Positions 12,634-27,400 of a DNA stretch of 64,000 bases are shown piece after piece. Source of the DNA: Ophiodon elongatus (Eukaryota; Chordata; Actinopteri; Perciformes; Hexagrammidae); assembly GCA_016806645.1 (NCBI GenBank), contig JACSYO010000947.1:103501-167500 (forward strand). The letters run 5' to 3'. Both the position numbers and the translations under genes were made by a program. Numbering within the stretch: position 1 is the first letter of the stretch; every line of letters starts with the position of its first letter. The notes under the pieces are model-generated. The model saw nothing but the letters and a program-made list of their open reading frames with translations, did no database searches and was not told the origin of the DNA.

Positions 12634-15600
12634 TCATGCACCACTGAGCAGACTCTGATCCTATACCCGATTCAGACAAATAAAGGTGATGGATGAGACA
12701 AGATCAATGTGTGTCTGGCAAACAGTCCCTCTAAAATGCGGTAGACAACTCCAATTGACTGAGGCCATCTTATGGCGATGGGAATGCAAAGCACGCGAAC
12801 ATAGCTTTTAGCTAGTCCTGGAATACGCAGACATCGATGTGAAATGGTCAGACGGATAAGGCGAAGACCATTTTGCATAAGTATGGCTGGAATTATTTTA
12901 GCAGATGAAAATATTGGTTGCGCCTCCGAGTACATACTCCGAATTAATCTGCCCTTACAGTAAATGAGTGAGCAGCGAGTGCAGCGCCAAACAGGCGGTG
13001 GGGTTTCCAGCCGCTAGCCAACTCATGTGAAACGAGCTCTGAGGTTCCAGTTAAACGAGAAAATTATTTCTAGCTTAATCGGCTAATTCCACTTGTAGTT
13101 GCCATGGTGATAAAACAAACGGCTAAAAACGACAGAGCAGTGTGAGGGAGTACAAGCCAGCGCATGTGTGTTAGCCAGCTTTAATGAGCGTCTCACAAAT
13201 CCCCATCCATATATTGAAATAACATTTATACAAAGAGACAGTCCTCGCCGCATTCATTCCAAATTGCATAGTTTAGTGTCGCTGGTTCTTGCAGTCAGCT
13301 GCAATTTTAAAGTGGCCAGTGGCAGATGTTTCTAATGTTAAACCCACACATGCTGCTCCACAATGCCAACATCTTTGCTGCTGCAGTAGGTCTCAGTATC
13401 AGTGGCGGCTTTACACAGCTGGCCAGGGTGGCAATTACAAGAAGCCGCACTGTGGTCACTTCAGAATTGTAAGAGTATGGTATGAGATTGAAAACACTAT
13501 TTTCAGAGTGGATTTGAAATAAGATCCCAGCTAAGAAAACAGCACAATGTGCAACCGGCGACGTGACGTCAATACGTCACAGGCCAGGAGAGAGACTGGC
13601 TGTCTGACTTGGCGACTCATTCTAAAGGTCTTCATTGCTTCTTCATCCCTGGATGGAGGAAGACACTTTTAAAAATATTTCAGTTGTCTTTGATTTACAG
13701 CAACACTTATACTATGACCCGGCTGACTGAGAATCTTCACATCATAAATTACATACATGAGCCTTTTTTTCTTTTTTTTTTTGAAGATAAGCTGTCGATT
13801 TGTCTCATTTCTCTGCCGATCTGATTGGATTGAAGAGACTGGGACAATTACAAATATTAGGTTGGTCTTCAATTCATGTTCCTATTACAATTACTGATAA
13901 CTGCACTCTGAGATCACGCTTGACACATTTTATTTATGTTGCTCTTAACTATGGGCAGAGACCCCCTTTCTATGACATAGTGAGTAGAAATGAATGAGAT
14001 ATTATGCCTCCGTCAACCAGTCAGGTTGCAGTTCGCATTCATGTCTGTCCAAGATCACTTCATAATTTTATCCCATTCGACATTTGTGGTAAATTGTCAT
14101 AAAAAGCACATAAATTATTGAGTGTTTTACGAGGTCCAAGTGACATTTGGCCACCAAATTCATATCCATTCATCTTTATGTCCAAATGGATGTTTGTGCC
14201 AAATTGTAAGACATTCCCTCAAGGCGTTCTTGAGATATCGCGTTCACGAGAATGTGGCGGACATGAGGTCACGGTGACCTTGACCCTTTACCTCCAAACT
14301 CTCTATCAGTTCATCCTTGGACATTGTTTCATAGTCGAAGACCTTCCCTCCGGGCGTTCCTGAGATTTCACGAGGATGGATCGTACGTCGGTAGGTGCGG
14401 ACGACCCGACAACATAATGCCTCCGGCCACGGCTGTCACCGGCGCGGAGGCAGGAAAAATCGTATCCAAATTCATACTGATGATTTTGTGTCCGTCTTGC
14501 ATTTTTGCTTATGATGCCATTCCATTATCAATACAAAAGTAACCGAAATGTACGATAATGTTGCAATAACCAACTCTCCGATGAAATGAACAAAAAAGAA
14601 AAGGAAAGAGACTTCCCTCAGACGGTAACAAGAAATACTGGAATTCATAACAAGTAAGCCTTCGTTGGTTCTCTTTGGCCTTATGGCATAAATGTGGTCG
14701 TGGTCGGGCCGTGGAGCTCTCTTTTCACGGCAAACCGTTTTGGCTTTGGCAGACGGACTTAAGAGCAGCTGCTGGTGTACTTTGCCTGTGGGGGTTGACT
14801 CCTGCTTCCACTGTCTGTGTCGCTGCCTGTGTGGGCAGACAGCGGAGCCATCTCAGTCCCTGTTAGCAGAGTATTATAACACTGCCAACGCCTCCAGTGA
14901 CCCGTGAAACCTTCCATCTATAGAGATGAATCATACAGATGGGGGCTTTGTAATTCAACAGAACTGCCCGTCCACCAGACCTACGGCAAGTATTTCTCGC
15001 TATGTATGACACTTCAATCGGTTTTACGCTGTGCGAGTACACCTCAGAAGATGCGATGCAAGTCTATGTTTTATAAGCGCGGGTTTCGTATTATTGCCAC
15101 GGTTTCATTATTTACATCAAGCATTCTTACTCAGCTTTACACAGCTTCGACACAATGTTGCAGCAAAGATTATTTAGGTTTATTTATCAAGAATTTGCTG
15201 ATGGTGTTCTCCAGCACCGCACTGCTTTACATTCATAGAGTTACACAAATTCCCACTCCAAGTGCATTACAAACAGCCCTCTGTTGTTGGCCAGCCTGAG
15301 ACTCAGAAGACAAACTGGATGTTAGGTGCGTTGCTAAACGGTACCTTGCCTCTCATTCAATTTCCCAGATGGTCCAGGGATTCAAACGTAGATTTGTTTT
15401 GGTTATAAGTAGGGTTATGTAACCTTTAGGCTACCCGCAAATTGATAATGACATTTCAACAGAGGCGGAAAATATGCTTCGAGCTGCAAGCACAACAAAG
15501 CCACATCAGTTAAGAGTAACATGGTGAGGCATAAAAAAAGGCCGTGTGTTTGTTAACTAGGTTTCCACCGGAGGGGCTTCCAGTAACAACGGTATGGACA

Positions 15601-16133
15601 GGAAAGAAAATGAAATTACAGCACAATAAATGAATTATCAATATAGAGCCCTCGATACTGTATCTGAGGGGGATCAATATGCCACAGCCACGGCTGCGAC
15701 GTGGGCCGAGGGCGGAGGGCAGGCCCATAGCCGAGGGACCAGCCAGATCAATAATGTCACTGGGGGTGATTGACGATCAATGCTGCCAGTGACGTTGATT
15801 TACGATCAATGAAAGCAGGGCACCGGACTAATAAGGGGAGAAGGGGCAGAGGGGGTGATGCGAGGGGAGGGAGTTCCACAGCCTCCCCTTTACTGTAACT
15901 GATTGGGGATCGATGAAGAGTGGCACCGTGGCTGATTAGGGATCAGGTGACTCTGTGGCAGAGGAAGGCGGCTATGCGTGAGAGGATTTGGTTGGCTGCG
16001 TGGAGACCAGCCTGTCTGAGCCGAGCGGAGCTGCAGAGACTGTAATTAAAGCCGCGCTGAAAGGAGCTTTCCACTGGTTGATAGAAGCTGCAGGTGCAGC
16101 TCTCTTTGCTCTTTCACTGTCAAAAGAGCAGCC

Positions 16134-16204
<71 letters not shown>

Positions 16205-18247
16205 GTACACACTCACAACCAAAGACAGCACAGGAAGGGCAGCACTATGTTTCTGCCATTCTCCCTCATAAAAGTTGAATCTGTTACATCCTCCATCTCT
16301 TGCCTTGCCTTGTTTTCTCAGAGTCTTCAGCTATTTTAAGACACTAGTGTTGCTTTACAAGGGTTCTTGCTATAACACAAATGGTCTAAGTGTCATTGTT
16401 AGAAACGATGTGTTAAAAGTGTAACTGTCAACAGATTTTAGTAATCTCATTACTGAACTAACAGGTGCTATGTTTTTACTTATATTATATTCTTTAAACC
16501 CCCCCATGTCTTATTTTGCCTTTAAATTAGATGGGATGTAAGAGTAGATTATTTTTATGGAACATTTATTGATCCTGCCGGCCTGATCTCCTAAAAAGTA
16601 CGTTCCCATAGAACAAAACTGCACTGTCAATTATTTTTCAAGGGAAAGTATTTTCTCTCAGATTACCAGATTGGTTGGGTCGAACGCAGACTTTCATCTG
16701 CGAGGCTGGTGCTCATTCCCTGTGTGAAGTCAGTGGAAACGTACTTATTTTAACCCAAAATATTATCTTTTCCTAACCCAAGTAGTTTTGTTGCCTAAAC
16801 CAAATCAGAATTGAGACAATATTCAACGTATGCACAGTGCGGGTTGATACTGCATTAAGCAAGCGGGTGTAAACACACAATAGTGCTATTCGTGTATTTA
16901 GAGCTATGTTTTAGTGAGACGCCACTACATCTTTTCTGAATGCCATGTGACCAAAATGCTTGCAGAAACATAATGTCTAAAGTCTTCCTACAACATGAGC
17001 AGGCACAGATGTGTTATGAACTGGCTGGGTAATTCCAGATCCGCCGTATAGCCATCTTCATAAAAGACTGAAAAGCCAACGCTAGGTCCAAAGTAAGATG
17101 GCTAACACACTCATCTGCTCCCGGTCTGTCAGACCCTTGTACTTCTGGACTTCAAACAGTGCATCAGACATTCCCAGGGCTCATAATTCATTAATTCATT
17201 AATTTCTTTTTTTCTCTTTGTTCTCGAGCAGCGTTGACACTAATCTTTCCCAAAAAAAGTTGCTGACAAAAGAAGTGGTTTCTTTTTTTTTTTTTTGCAC
17301 ACTGAATATATCAACAGCTTTCAAAGGAAATTGTTATATTTCCTGAAATATATAAATTGCTTTAGATTCTAAAGCTCAGGTAATTAAGTGAAAACAAAAA
17401 TACAAAGCAGACAATATTTTGCAATTGACTTGCACAGCAATATTACTTGTCTGTCGTGAATAATGTCTAGTGATTCTGTCGTGAGTCATCGCTAGTAGAG
17501 CATTTTCTCTACAAATTTGGTTTAGAACTGGTCAATGGGGTGTAAACTGTTCATGCAGGAATGCACCAAAATAATCAGTCCAAACATAATTAGAGGTTTA
17601 AACCCTTTAAACAAAACAATCTCTGGCCAAAATCTGACCGCACTTCCTTCCTGTGTCAGTTACAGTTTCCCTCTCAGTCTTTGAAAAAATAAAAAAAAAA
17701 CATGAAAATAAAAGTGTGAAGTCTGTCTTGATAGTACATTCCTTTGGGGAAAAATTACACACTTGGCAAACTCTTCAACATTATTTATTCTAGCATCAGT
17801 AGCTATGCGCCTCCATCCCCTTGAGAGAGCAATAACCAGAGAGAGAGGTCGACATGTGGAGAACAACTTTGGGTAAGTCCTTGCCTAAACATCTCAGAAG
17901 TGATGAAAAGGCTTTGTTTTTCCCAGTCTGCGTTAATGGGCCCCAATCGATGTGGGATAGCCGTGTTTTTTCTCCACATGTCCTGCCCCCCCAGGGGAAA
18001 CACAGGGAGGTAATGTGGGAGGGGAGGGGTATTGACACAATGTCGATATCACCAGGGTTCACGGGCACCGGCGCGGTGAAGGTAACTCCTGCTTACTTGA
18101 AAGTTGAGGCCAGCTCTCGCCTTATCAATGCTGCATCAAGGACAGCAGTACAGCCTGAGTGGGTCAGCCTGGACCGTATTTTAGAACAAAAACTGTTGTT
18201 ATACTGATGATATTCATCAGCACATATCGATTCCACTCCAAAAGAAA

Positions 18248-18285
<38 letters not shown>

Positions 18286-18292
18286 ACACACA

Positions 18293-18344
<52 letters not shown>

Positions 18345-21300
18345 GATGCTTTCCCTTTAACAATGACAGGAATGCGAGGCAGCGCAGCACTGCTGCAGAG
18401 GCGAGTACACCGCCACCCGGGCTCTCATCTGTCACCAACGGCAACCGGCCCGCCAGCCGCCATGATGTGCAGCTTAATTGGGGGAGCTGATGAGGTCTGA
18501 TGAGGCCGGTACTTATTGAATTCCCCGGCCTGTTATTTAGATAATGCTGGAGAGGGAGCAGCCTCCGTCATCTCTCCCATTCTCATCCATTCACTGTCCC
18601 AGCAGGGGGCTGCCGGCTAATCCACTCTTGTTTGTAATGGCTGTGTGAACTGAGGGGATTTGGACACGGTCTCCCCTTGCTAGCACACATCTAACAATCC
18701 CCGCTGTTGATTTTACCCCATAATGGGCCTGTTTGACGAGTTAACCAGATCCCAACACCCATCTCAACCCCCTTTTGCCCGTCTTTCTTTCCCGTATTTA
18801 AAGGGGGCCACTGTTGAATAATTAGACTTTGCAGCAATCTTCTTTTTCCTTTTTCTCGGCTTTTCCAAAAGCAATTACCAAACTTCAAATATGTGGCTGT
18901 GCAGTGTTTACTGGTTTACAATGCGTGCGTGAGTGGGGGAAAAAAGAGAGGGGAAGGGTGTGAACAGAGTGTGATGGAGAGAAAGAAACCAGCGGAGACA
19001 AGAGGAAGTTGCAGAACAGATGGCTAAATGGCAGGACAACAAACTTTTAATTCCGTGCCTCAGACTGGCGAAGAGAGAGATGGAGACCGTGAAGTCACAG
19101 AGGGGTGCCAAGAGTGCCGCTCAGTATGGGACAGAGCATCAAAACGCATTAGAAGTGACAAAAATGCCCGTGATTAATGCCTCTGCTGCAGAGAACTGAA
19201 AAGGATCTGAATTTCAAACGTAAAGTTTCTATGGAAAAATTCTGCATCTGGGTGGTCGGACGCTCATCAGTACCAGCTGCAGTGTGGAGAAGCTCCAACA
19301 ACACACATTCACTGAGACCAGGATGCCAGAACAGCAACAATGAGGAGCATATATATATAAAAAAAAAAGAAGAAGAAAACTGTCACAGAACTAACAGCAT
19401 AAAGTAGAGATGTATTGTCAAATGTACGCACAGGTGGGAACTTGTTTTATTGTAATGTGCATTACAATAAAACCCACTGAAACACTGCCATTAAAAGTGC
19501 TCACAGTATTTTTCCCCTTTGGAAGTGTTATGGGAAGCAAATTCTCATATTTGAATACCTCCAATAGCACCAGCTAACACCCTGTAACTAAAAATAATAC
19601 CGTATCCAAACAAAATAAACCAGACACACATGATTTACCTTGAATCACTGGTCCATGGAATATCCTGTGACGTCTCGAAAAACAAAAGGCCATATTTATA
19701 CGGGTCAGTTGTTGTGGCCTTATAGATCAGGGCGGCGATACTGACGAGGGGGGCCATTAAGGCAACAACATTTAAAAGCTTACATGGAGAAGGTACAACG
19801 GCGAGTTCACTAGGGGCACAGCGAATCAATATCAGCCCGAGTTAGAAATCTGCTGTATAATCCTTGATCTCCAAGGCCATTCCCTTTGCAGCCTGAAATT
19901 GGATACACCCCGACTGCATCCATCCCCCACGCTCACCCCTCGCTGTGCCGGGCCCGCTGCTCGCTCTCCGCAAATGAGACATGCTGAAAAATTGATCTGG
20001 ATGCATCTGTGGCGAGATTACGTCTCGGGGCTAAAAGGGAGATATGACTAGCTCAAGGTAATTCATAAATCTGTGTGTCTATGTGTAAGAGGATCCAGAC
20101 AAGGACTGGTGAATGGGAAAACTTAGTGGCGGTATTATCATAACTACATCACTGCTATCTGGCAGAGTGCTGCACAAAAAGGCCATTAAGTCACCACTTC
20201 TATAAACTCTGGTGGAGGCCACACATTAAAAAGCACTGGTATATACTTCTATATGGCACATACCGCAGGTATGATTAACAAGGATGTCAGGAAAATAAAT
20301 CATCTTTGTTTATTTCGCCTGGGAGCTACGATGCCTTTTGCAGTATAATACCATTTCTTTGATGAATGATTTGAGTGGAATAGAATATAATAATAGAGCA
20401 GAACTATATTGTTCAACCACAGGGAAATAGTCTTTTGTGTGTTTTTGCACAAACCCTTTATATTTAATTGTCTGCTGAACGTTTTGTACCTTTGAAAATC
20501 GACTTTCAGTTTTTTGCAAATCACATTATCGCCACATTGCAGTTGCAAACACTAATGTACTATTCATTAATCTGTTCATTCAGTTTCTATTTATGCAGGG
20601 TGGTTGCATTAGAGCGCTTCACTCTTTACATTAAAGGTTGAAATGGTGAAAAGAATGGCACCAAGCCAGCGTTAAACTACAATTACCAACCAGTCAAGTT
20701 GCAGTTTGCATTCATGTCCGTTGAAAATGACGGCAGTTTATCCAATTTAGACTTGTGGAATTGTCACGATTAGCATAATAATTTGTGGCCAAAAACATAT
20801 TTGATGAGGTTGCAGTGACCTTTGACCGCCAAAATCGAATCAGTTCTTCCTTGAGATCAAGCGCATTTTGAAAAAAAATCGACACACGCCAACAGTTTAG
20901 CTTGTGAATGCAAGGCTTTCCTGCTGTTACACAAATAACTAACCAAAATGTAAGGTTTTGATCACCTGAGGACCTGTGCTCGCCTTTCCTGTATCTTACA
21001 TGACCTCTAACAGACATTCAAGGACAACAAGAATACAACGACTGATACTGGTATTCTACAGTTACAGTACAAGCAAAAACTGCTATTGACCGTTGAATGT
21101 TTGATTCTTATTATTTGCTCTGTAGGGAGCCGAGTTTCTTTGTGCAGCGATTCTTGTCCAACAACTTCTTTATTATTCAATAGCATATTTGAAAGTCGGC
21201 TTTTACTGAAATTTTTGCAGTATTTTCAAATGCTTCCGGACCCCCTCAAATGTTTGGTTCCTTGACCATCCTTCTGCCTTCTGGCAGGTGAAACAAAACA

Positions 21301-21783
21301 AACAAAAATATTCGACAGAGAAGCTGCACTACGGTAACAGCCCTCACCACTGTGGAGCAAGCAAGGCATGAAAAGTGAGATTTCTAGAGAGGGTTTTTTT
21401 CTTTAGGTGCCTCTCAGCCGCAAGTGTGGGCTGCCGGATTTTTTATTTCATTCCCACGGCGGTGTGTATTGTTAGAGTGGCAGTTGTTGGACTCTCTGAG
21501 GCCTTTAAGCACTCTGTTTTCCCCCTATTACTTGTGCCCTGTGGGGGGACAGACAGTTGTAGCGAGATGCGGCGCAGCGCAGCAGGGGTGGTCCCCAGAT
21601 ACCACAGATTCATACTTTCCACCTGACGCACAGGATAGAGAGAACAGAGAGCTGGCAATTACCAGACTTCTCGCTATATATACTGCAATCCTGGCCAGCT
21701 CTGCTCTGCTGTGCTCCACTCTGAAGGCTGTCTCAGGGCCAAGCTGGAGGTAATGAAAGCAACACACTCCTAATGGACTATTG

Positions 21784-21816
<33 letters not shown>

Positions 21817-24389
21817 ACGGTAAGGAGTGAGAGAGGCTCAAAGAACAAAAGGTAGGAAACGGAGACTGTAAGAAATCATTCGGTTGGCGTGTCGGAGTGC
21901 TTTCCTTTTTCTGCGTCGTCTGTGTTTTCGTGCAACTACAGAAAGTGTGCATCCATGTCTGCGAGCTACTGTAAATCATATACACAAGCTGAGCAAAAGC
22001 AGCAGAAGAAAAAACCCAACCCACAGGCGTGATCCAATAACCACGGTGAGCAGTGCTGCCAGCCGACGGAACAGAGACAGACAGAGAGACAGTGTGTCTG
22101 AGACATGAGGTCACTCCGAACCAGGTGTGTTTCCATCGTCCTTCAGCTCAAGCACAATCAGGCAGCTCTCATAGAAACACGCTCGTATACAAAAACACAA
22201 ATAGCTCCAGGTGACAAAACAAAAAAAAAAGGAGGAAAAATTGGCAACTCTGATGCCGTCGCAGTAAGATTCATCAAATGGAACGTGTCCCACACCGACT
22301 GATCGTCCATTGGCAGAGCATGTAGGTGTGTATGCATTTTTTTTGTGCCTCTCCGTGTGTGTCCCCTACCCCCGCTGGCAAGCAGTCGGATGAATGAATG
22401 GGCGTCGACTCCTGGAGGTCCGGTGGCGCACCAGAAATAACTCTGCTGACCACAGTGACCTCTGCTTGTTCCCACACAGCCTGCGTCCTGTTCTAATGGA
22501 GGGCCGTGCTCTATTTTGGGGGCGGCAGCTAGATTTATCTCACTGCCCTCTGTGTCCCGGGGACGCTGACAGTGACGTGGCCGGGTGTAACTGATGCCTG
22601 CTTCCCTGACGCAAGCACACAGAGGATACAATTAGTCTTGAGGTCAATGCTGGTCCGTCAGATGACCTGGCTGTACCAAACTGTTCCTCTCCGCGTTCAA
22701 ATGTATTCCTTAAAACGTGCTACAGTGGAAAATACAAAGCTGTAAATAATCTTTGTTTTTTTTGCGATGCTGTAACTGATGAAAGTTGCAGGAGATAGAG
22801 AGGAGTGAGACACAGAGCGCAAGCCTTCTGAATTGCTTGCATACCACAGAGACCTTAGAGCATGATTATCCTCCTCAACAAACTTAATCTTCATTCTGCA
22901 GGACTGGTCGGCTGGCCAAAAGGCTATGAGCTCAGTGACCTACTGTATCTGCTGAGAGGCTGAATATTACAGAAATGCATCGCCTCAGGTCCTGTATTAG
23001 ATTAAGTTGACTGATGGCAAAAACCTGAAATCTAGGGATCCGTGAAGATAATGTGCGCATCTCAGGACTTCATTCCTCGGAGTGGTGGAGAGCCCAGTTG
23101 GCTCTGGGGAGAAGTATTAAAAGAAAAACCTAGAGGTTTTTGCTTATGACTGTAAAGTTGGCAGAGTGAGCTCCGGAGCTGGCCAGAACATAATTCACTG
23201 GAAAGAGAGGTATAAGAAATGCTCCCGAAGTCCTAAACAACTACTGTGCAGGACTTTCAACCAACAATTGGTCCACAGCTGTGTTTCACTGAGCAGAGCT
23301 AGACGTTAGCAGAAACAAAACAATCTACGACTTTGCTGAATAATACAGCAGTGTTGTGCTACTCGAGATTGGTCTTAGTCCAGATGACTTTGTGAAGAAC
23401 TCAGGGTCTCGTCTAGGAATCCACCGCATTTTTACTTGTTCTTGTCTCGGTCTGAGGACTGTGGCTTTCATTTCAGGACCATAATTGTGAGGACATCCAT
23501 ACATTGCCCGCGCATTGTCTGATTTATGTCTTAACACATGCAGTGTGGGACTCGCACTGGTCTGGTCTAGGTCTCGGTCAAGATACACTCTGGTCTTGAT
23601 CGTGACTTGGTCTCTGTTTTAGGTGGTCTTGACTACAGCACTGAAATACAGCAGATGAATGTGTGATTAGCCGTCAAACTCATTGATCAGCATGCTAACT
23701 TTCGTTCATCTCCTCTGGATCATAAATCGTGACCTTGCATTCAATGGCCAAACCCACACGCCATGGTGGCGCTGGAAAAAGTCGGGATCACCAAAGTCAT
23801 TAGGATTATTAGTGTGGGGATCATGAATGTTTGCATAAACTGTAGCGGTGATCCAACAAATAGTTGCACAGATATTCTAGTGTGGACCAAAGGGCTGGAA
23901 AGACAGAGCCATGTGGAATGTATTCTTAATTACTGTGTGTATTATAAATGTATGCACATATTACGTTCAAGAGCATTTTTGGAACAAGGTCCAAAAGGAT
24001 TCCTAAGCCAACCTTGTTGCTGCTCCACTTCCACGGGAAAAATAGAAAACAAACTGTCGTAATGTCTGCTGTCCACGGCGCGAGTGAATCCACAGCACAA
24101 AAGAAATAAGAACACATCAACGACACGGCTGAACGCGTATCAAACAAAAGAGGAGAGGAAGAATGCTCTTCATAAATAAAAGCAGCCTCAGGTGCATCAT
24201 TTTGCTCGCACTAATATCGTGTGCACTCAGCTGAATCCAGTTACATAGATGAGCATCGGGGAGGGGGAAGAACAGGAATGTGTACGATGCCGACGCGCAG
24301 GATGGCGAGCGGAGAGGGAGGGGGGGACGTGCGGGGAGACTGAGCGATGAAAGACAGCGGAGGCAGGGAAGATAAGCGAGGGAGGGACA

Positions 24390-24435
<46 letters not shown>

Positions 24436-27400
24436 AAAGCAAGGGCGACAAAAAGTGAGCGGAGAGATGTGAGTGTGAGGAGGGAGAAAGATAGAAGGGG
24501 ATCAACATGGTGGACAGCTGGGCCGGGGTCACGGGGGTCAAGCTCAGGAAGCGGCCGCACTGCCAATGTCATCGTTTCATCTCTGCAGATGCATCAGCCT
24601 AAACTTTACTCAAATTTAACCTTCCAAAAGCACGGGTTGTTCCAACTTTCACTCCTCTCTCCTCTGCTTCCCTGCGCCACCCATCACCTTCTTCCCCTCT
24701 CTGCCCTTTTCCATCTGTTCTCTTTTATCTCCCCCTCTTATTCCTGTCACATTTCCTCAGCTCCTAATCTGTTTCTTCCCATCGCCCCCCCAACCCGCTA
24801 TATTTCTCTCTATTACCCTCCCTCGTTATGTGTCTTTTCCTCGTGGTAACTCTCCTAGATTCTGTCCTGCTCCACATTAGATGTGCTTGAGTGGAGAGCA
24901 AAGTCAATTGTTCCTGCCTAAACCCCTCCAGGAGCCAGGGCTCCTCTCCTCTGCCTAAACAAACTTTGAAGCCAATCAAAGGGCTTATAATATTTTGTGT
25001 GGAAGGGGACTGCAGCAGGTAAATGCTTTATATTTCAGCGACAGATCCACTCACAGTGGCTCGTCTCTCCCTCTCCTCCTCTCTGTGCCAACCACTCGCT
25101 CCGCTCATGATTGATACAGTTCAGCGGCAAAACAAACAAAGCGTGACAAATCCAGATTATTGTCTGTGGGCGAGATAAGGTTATAATGAGAAAGTGCATC
25201 GGGGGAAATTGATCCTTTTTCAGGAAGCTGTCTGATTTACTGGGGATGCCAATAATAACTTCCTGTGCGTGCTGCCTGTAATGGGAGGCGGGTGGAGTCA
25301 GGGGTGGAGGGGGGGGGGGGTAGGTTCATGCTAAGACGACTGATTTCATTACGATGCAATATCCTGAGAAGCGCATTTGAGAGGGAGGATGGGTGGCTAA
25401 TTATTATCCGTAGCACTGTATATTGAAAAAGCTGTCTGATTGTCATTGTGTATCACAAACAGACGCAGAAATATGGCTGGTTCCCACCGGGTGACAGCGG
25501 CGGTAAGTAAATCATCAATATAAAATGAATTTGACCTTTTGTTTCTGTCAAAAAAAGAGGAAGCAAAACATTGGAGATAAACAATTCACAGATCAGCACC
25601 CACGCATGGCACACGGCTGCATCCTGGGAACAATGTGCCTTGGCATGCTCGGAGTGGCAGCCATGCCTGAGACGAGCTGACAGCCAAGCCACCAACCTAC
25701 TTGGCTAAATCTACACGCCATAGGGGAGAGAAAATGGGCCTGCTGACAGGCCAGTTATTAGCCAGGGGAATGTGGGAGGGATTGCAGAAATTAACATGGA
25801 TTACTCGAGTATGACTGACAGTTTCAGAAGGGCTTTTTGTGACTTACCAAGTGAATTGGGACTCGCCTTAATTCAGCGAGGGACGTTTTAATACCGTGGG
25901 CTGTCTCTGCTGTCTCGGCACCGTTGCCTTGGTGAGGACGCCAACAGGGAGGGGATCTTTTTCTGCAAGAGCACCCCTGGCAACAGCTCCCCCGCCCTCG
26001 GTGGCACAGGCCCTTGCGTTCGGCAAATAATGACGGGATATGTCGGAGGGCCAGCACTGTCTTCTGGTCTGTGTTTTGTTTAAAAGGAGAGGTGGGGGAT
26101 GGAGGGTGGGGGGCTTGGTAAACAGTAACCCCTGTGAACTGTGCTTGGCAAAAGCCTGACAGCTGCGGTGGTTCTAAAAAGCCTGGGCGTCATCCGGATC
26201 TCTCACAGATAGGGGAAGTAAATCAGAAATCACATTCATAAGGGGGGGGGGGCGCTTTACATGATAAAAGCACTGATGCTTCCCACAAGTCTCCATGAAG
26301 CATATGGCTTTTACTGTGGGCCCAAGAAAAACTTTTTTATGTATACATTAAAATGGGGTCCTTTTGAAGTGTGAGTGAGGAGAGACAGAGACTGTGGTTT
26401 GAAAAGGAATTGTGAAAACAGATAAAGTTAGAGGGAGAAATGCCAGACTATTGTAAAAAAGAAGAAAAAAGAAGCCGGAAAGCTTGTACATATTGCATGT
26501 TTCCGTTTGGTTCCATGTCCCAGGGCCACTGTGGCTGCTTCCTGATGTGGTTTCCATTATTTATCCAGCATCTATTGGACAATATTGGAGCCGACTCTCA
26601 GGTCTGCTGCCATATTGGCAGCAGCACAACGGAAGGGAAAAGGAAGAAGCTGCAGTGTTACTGCACAATCAGTCTGGACCGACTCTATTTGCACAGTTAG
26701 ACATTCATGAGAAACGCTGGATTCATTCAAGTCGGGTGCTGTCATTTGGCAACGCTCCACACTACCTGTGTCTAGCCCTTCTGAAGACACACCTCGTTGT
26801 TTATTTAGCTGTTGTCTGATTGCTGACAATGACATGAAGTTGAATTGCACAAAGAGCGGCAATTTGCCTGAGAGGCACAGAACATGTATCAGATGTTATC
26901 AATTTCCTCTCTGCCACAGCTCACTCACAATATGGGATGTACATGAGATTACTCACCTGCCAAAACCAAACAATGGCTAATGTATCTCCGGTTCAAATTA
27001 CATTTACCATAGGGTGTCATCTCTAAGCTGTTTAATGCATTGTGGGACGAAGGGCTTTAATCAGCGAGGCTCAGTGGAGCCAGCGGATTAAATCACTTTT
27101 TATCTGCGCTTCCTTTGACTTTCCCAGTGCTCAGGGTTGCAGTGTAAATCATAATGCGTCCCTGTTGGGCTCACTTCAGTATGGTTTATTGCTGTAGTCA
27201 CATTTCATAAATTCTATTTATTCTGTATTGAGTAAATCCACACGCACTGAAAAACAGGGATAACTCTTACATTCTCACCTCCAACTACAAAGTTGATCCA
27301 TTCTCAGAAAGGAGTTTATTGCGTCTGCAGTATCTATGCGTGTGTATCGCATGTACTTTTGGACACGTGTACTGTGGTTATGTGCATGCGCATTGAGGCA

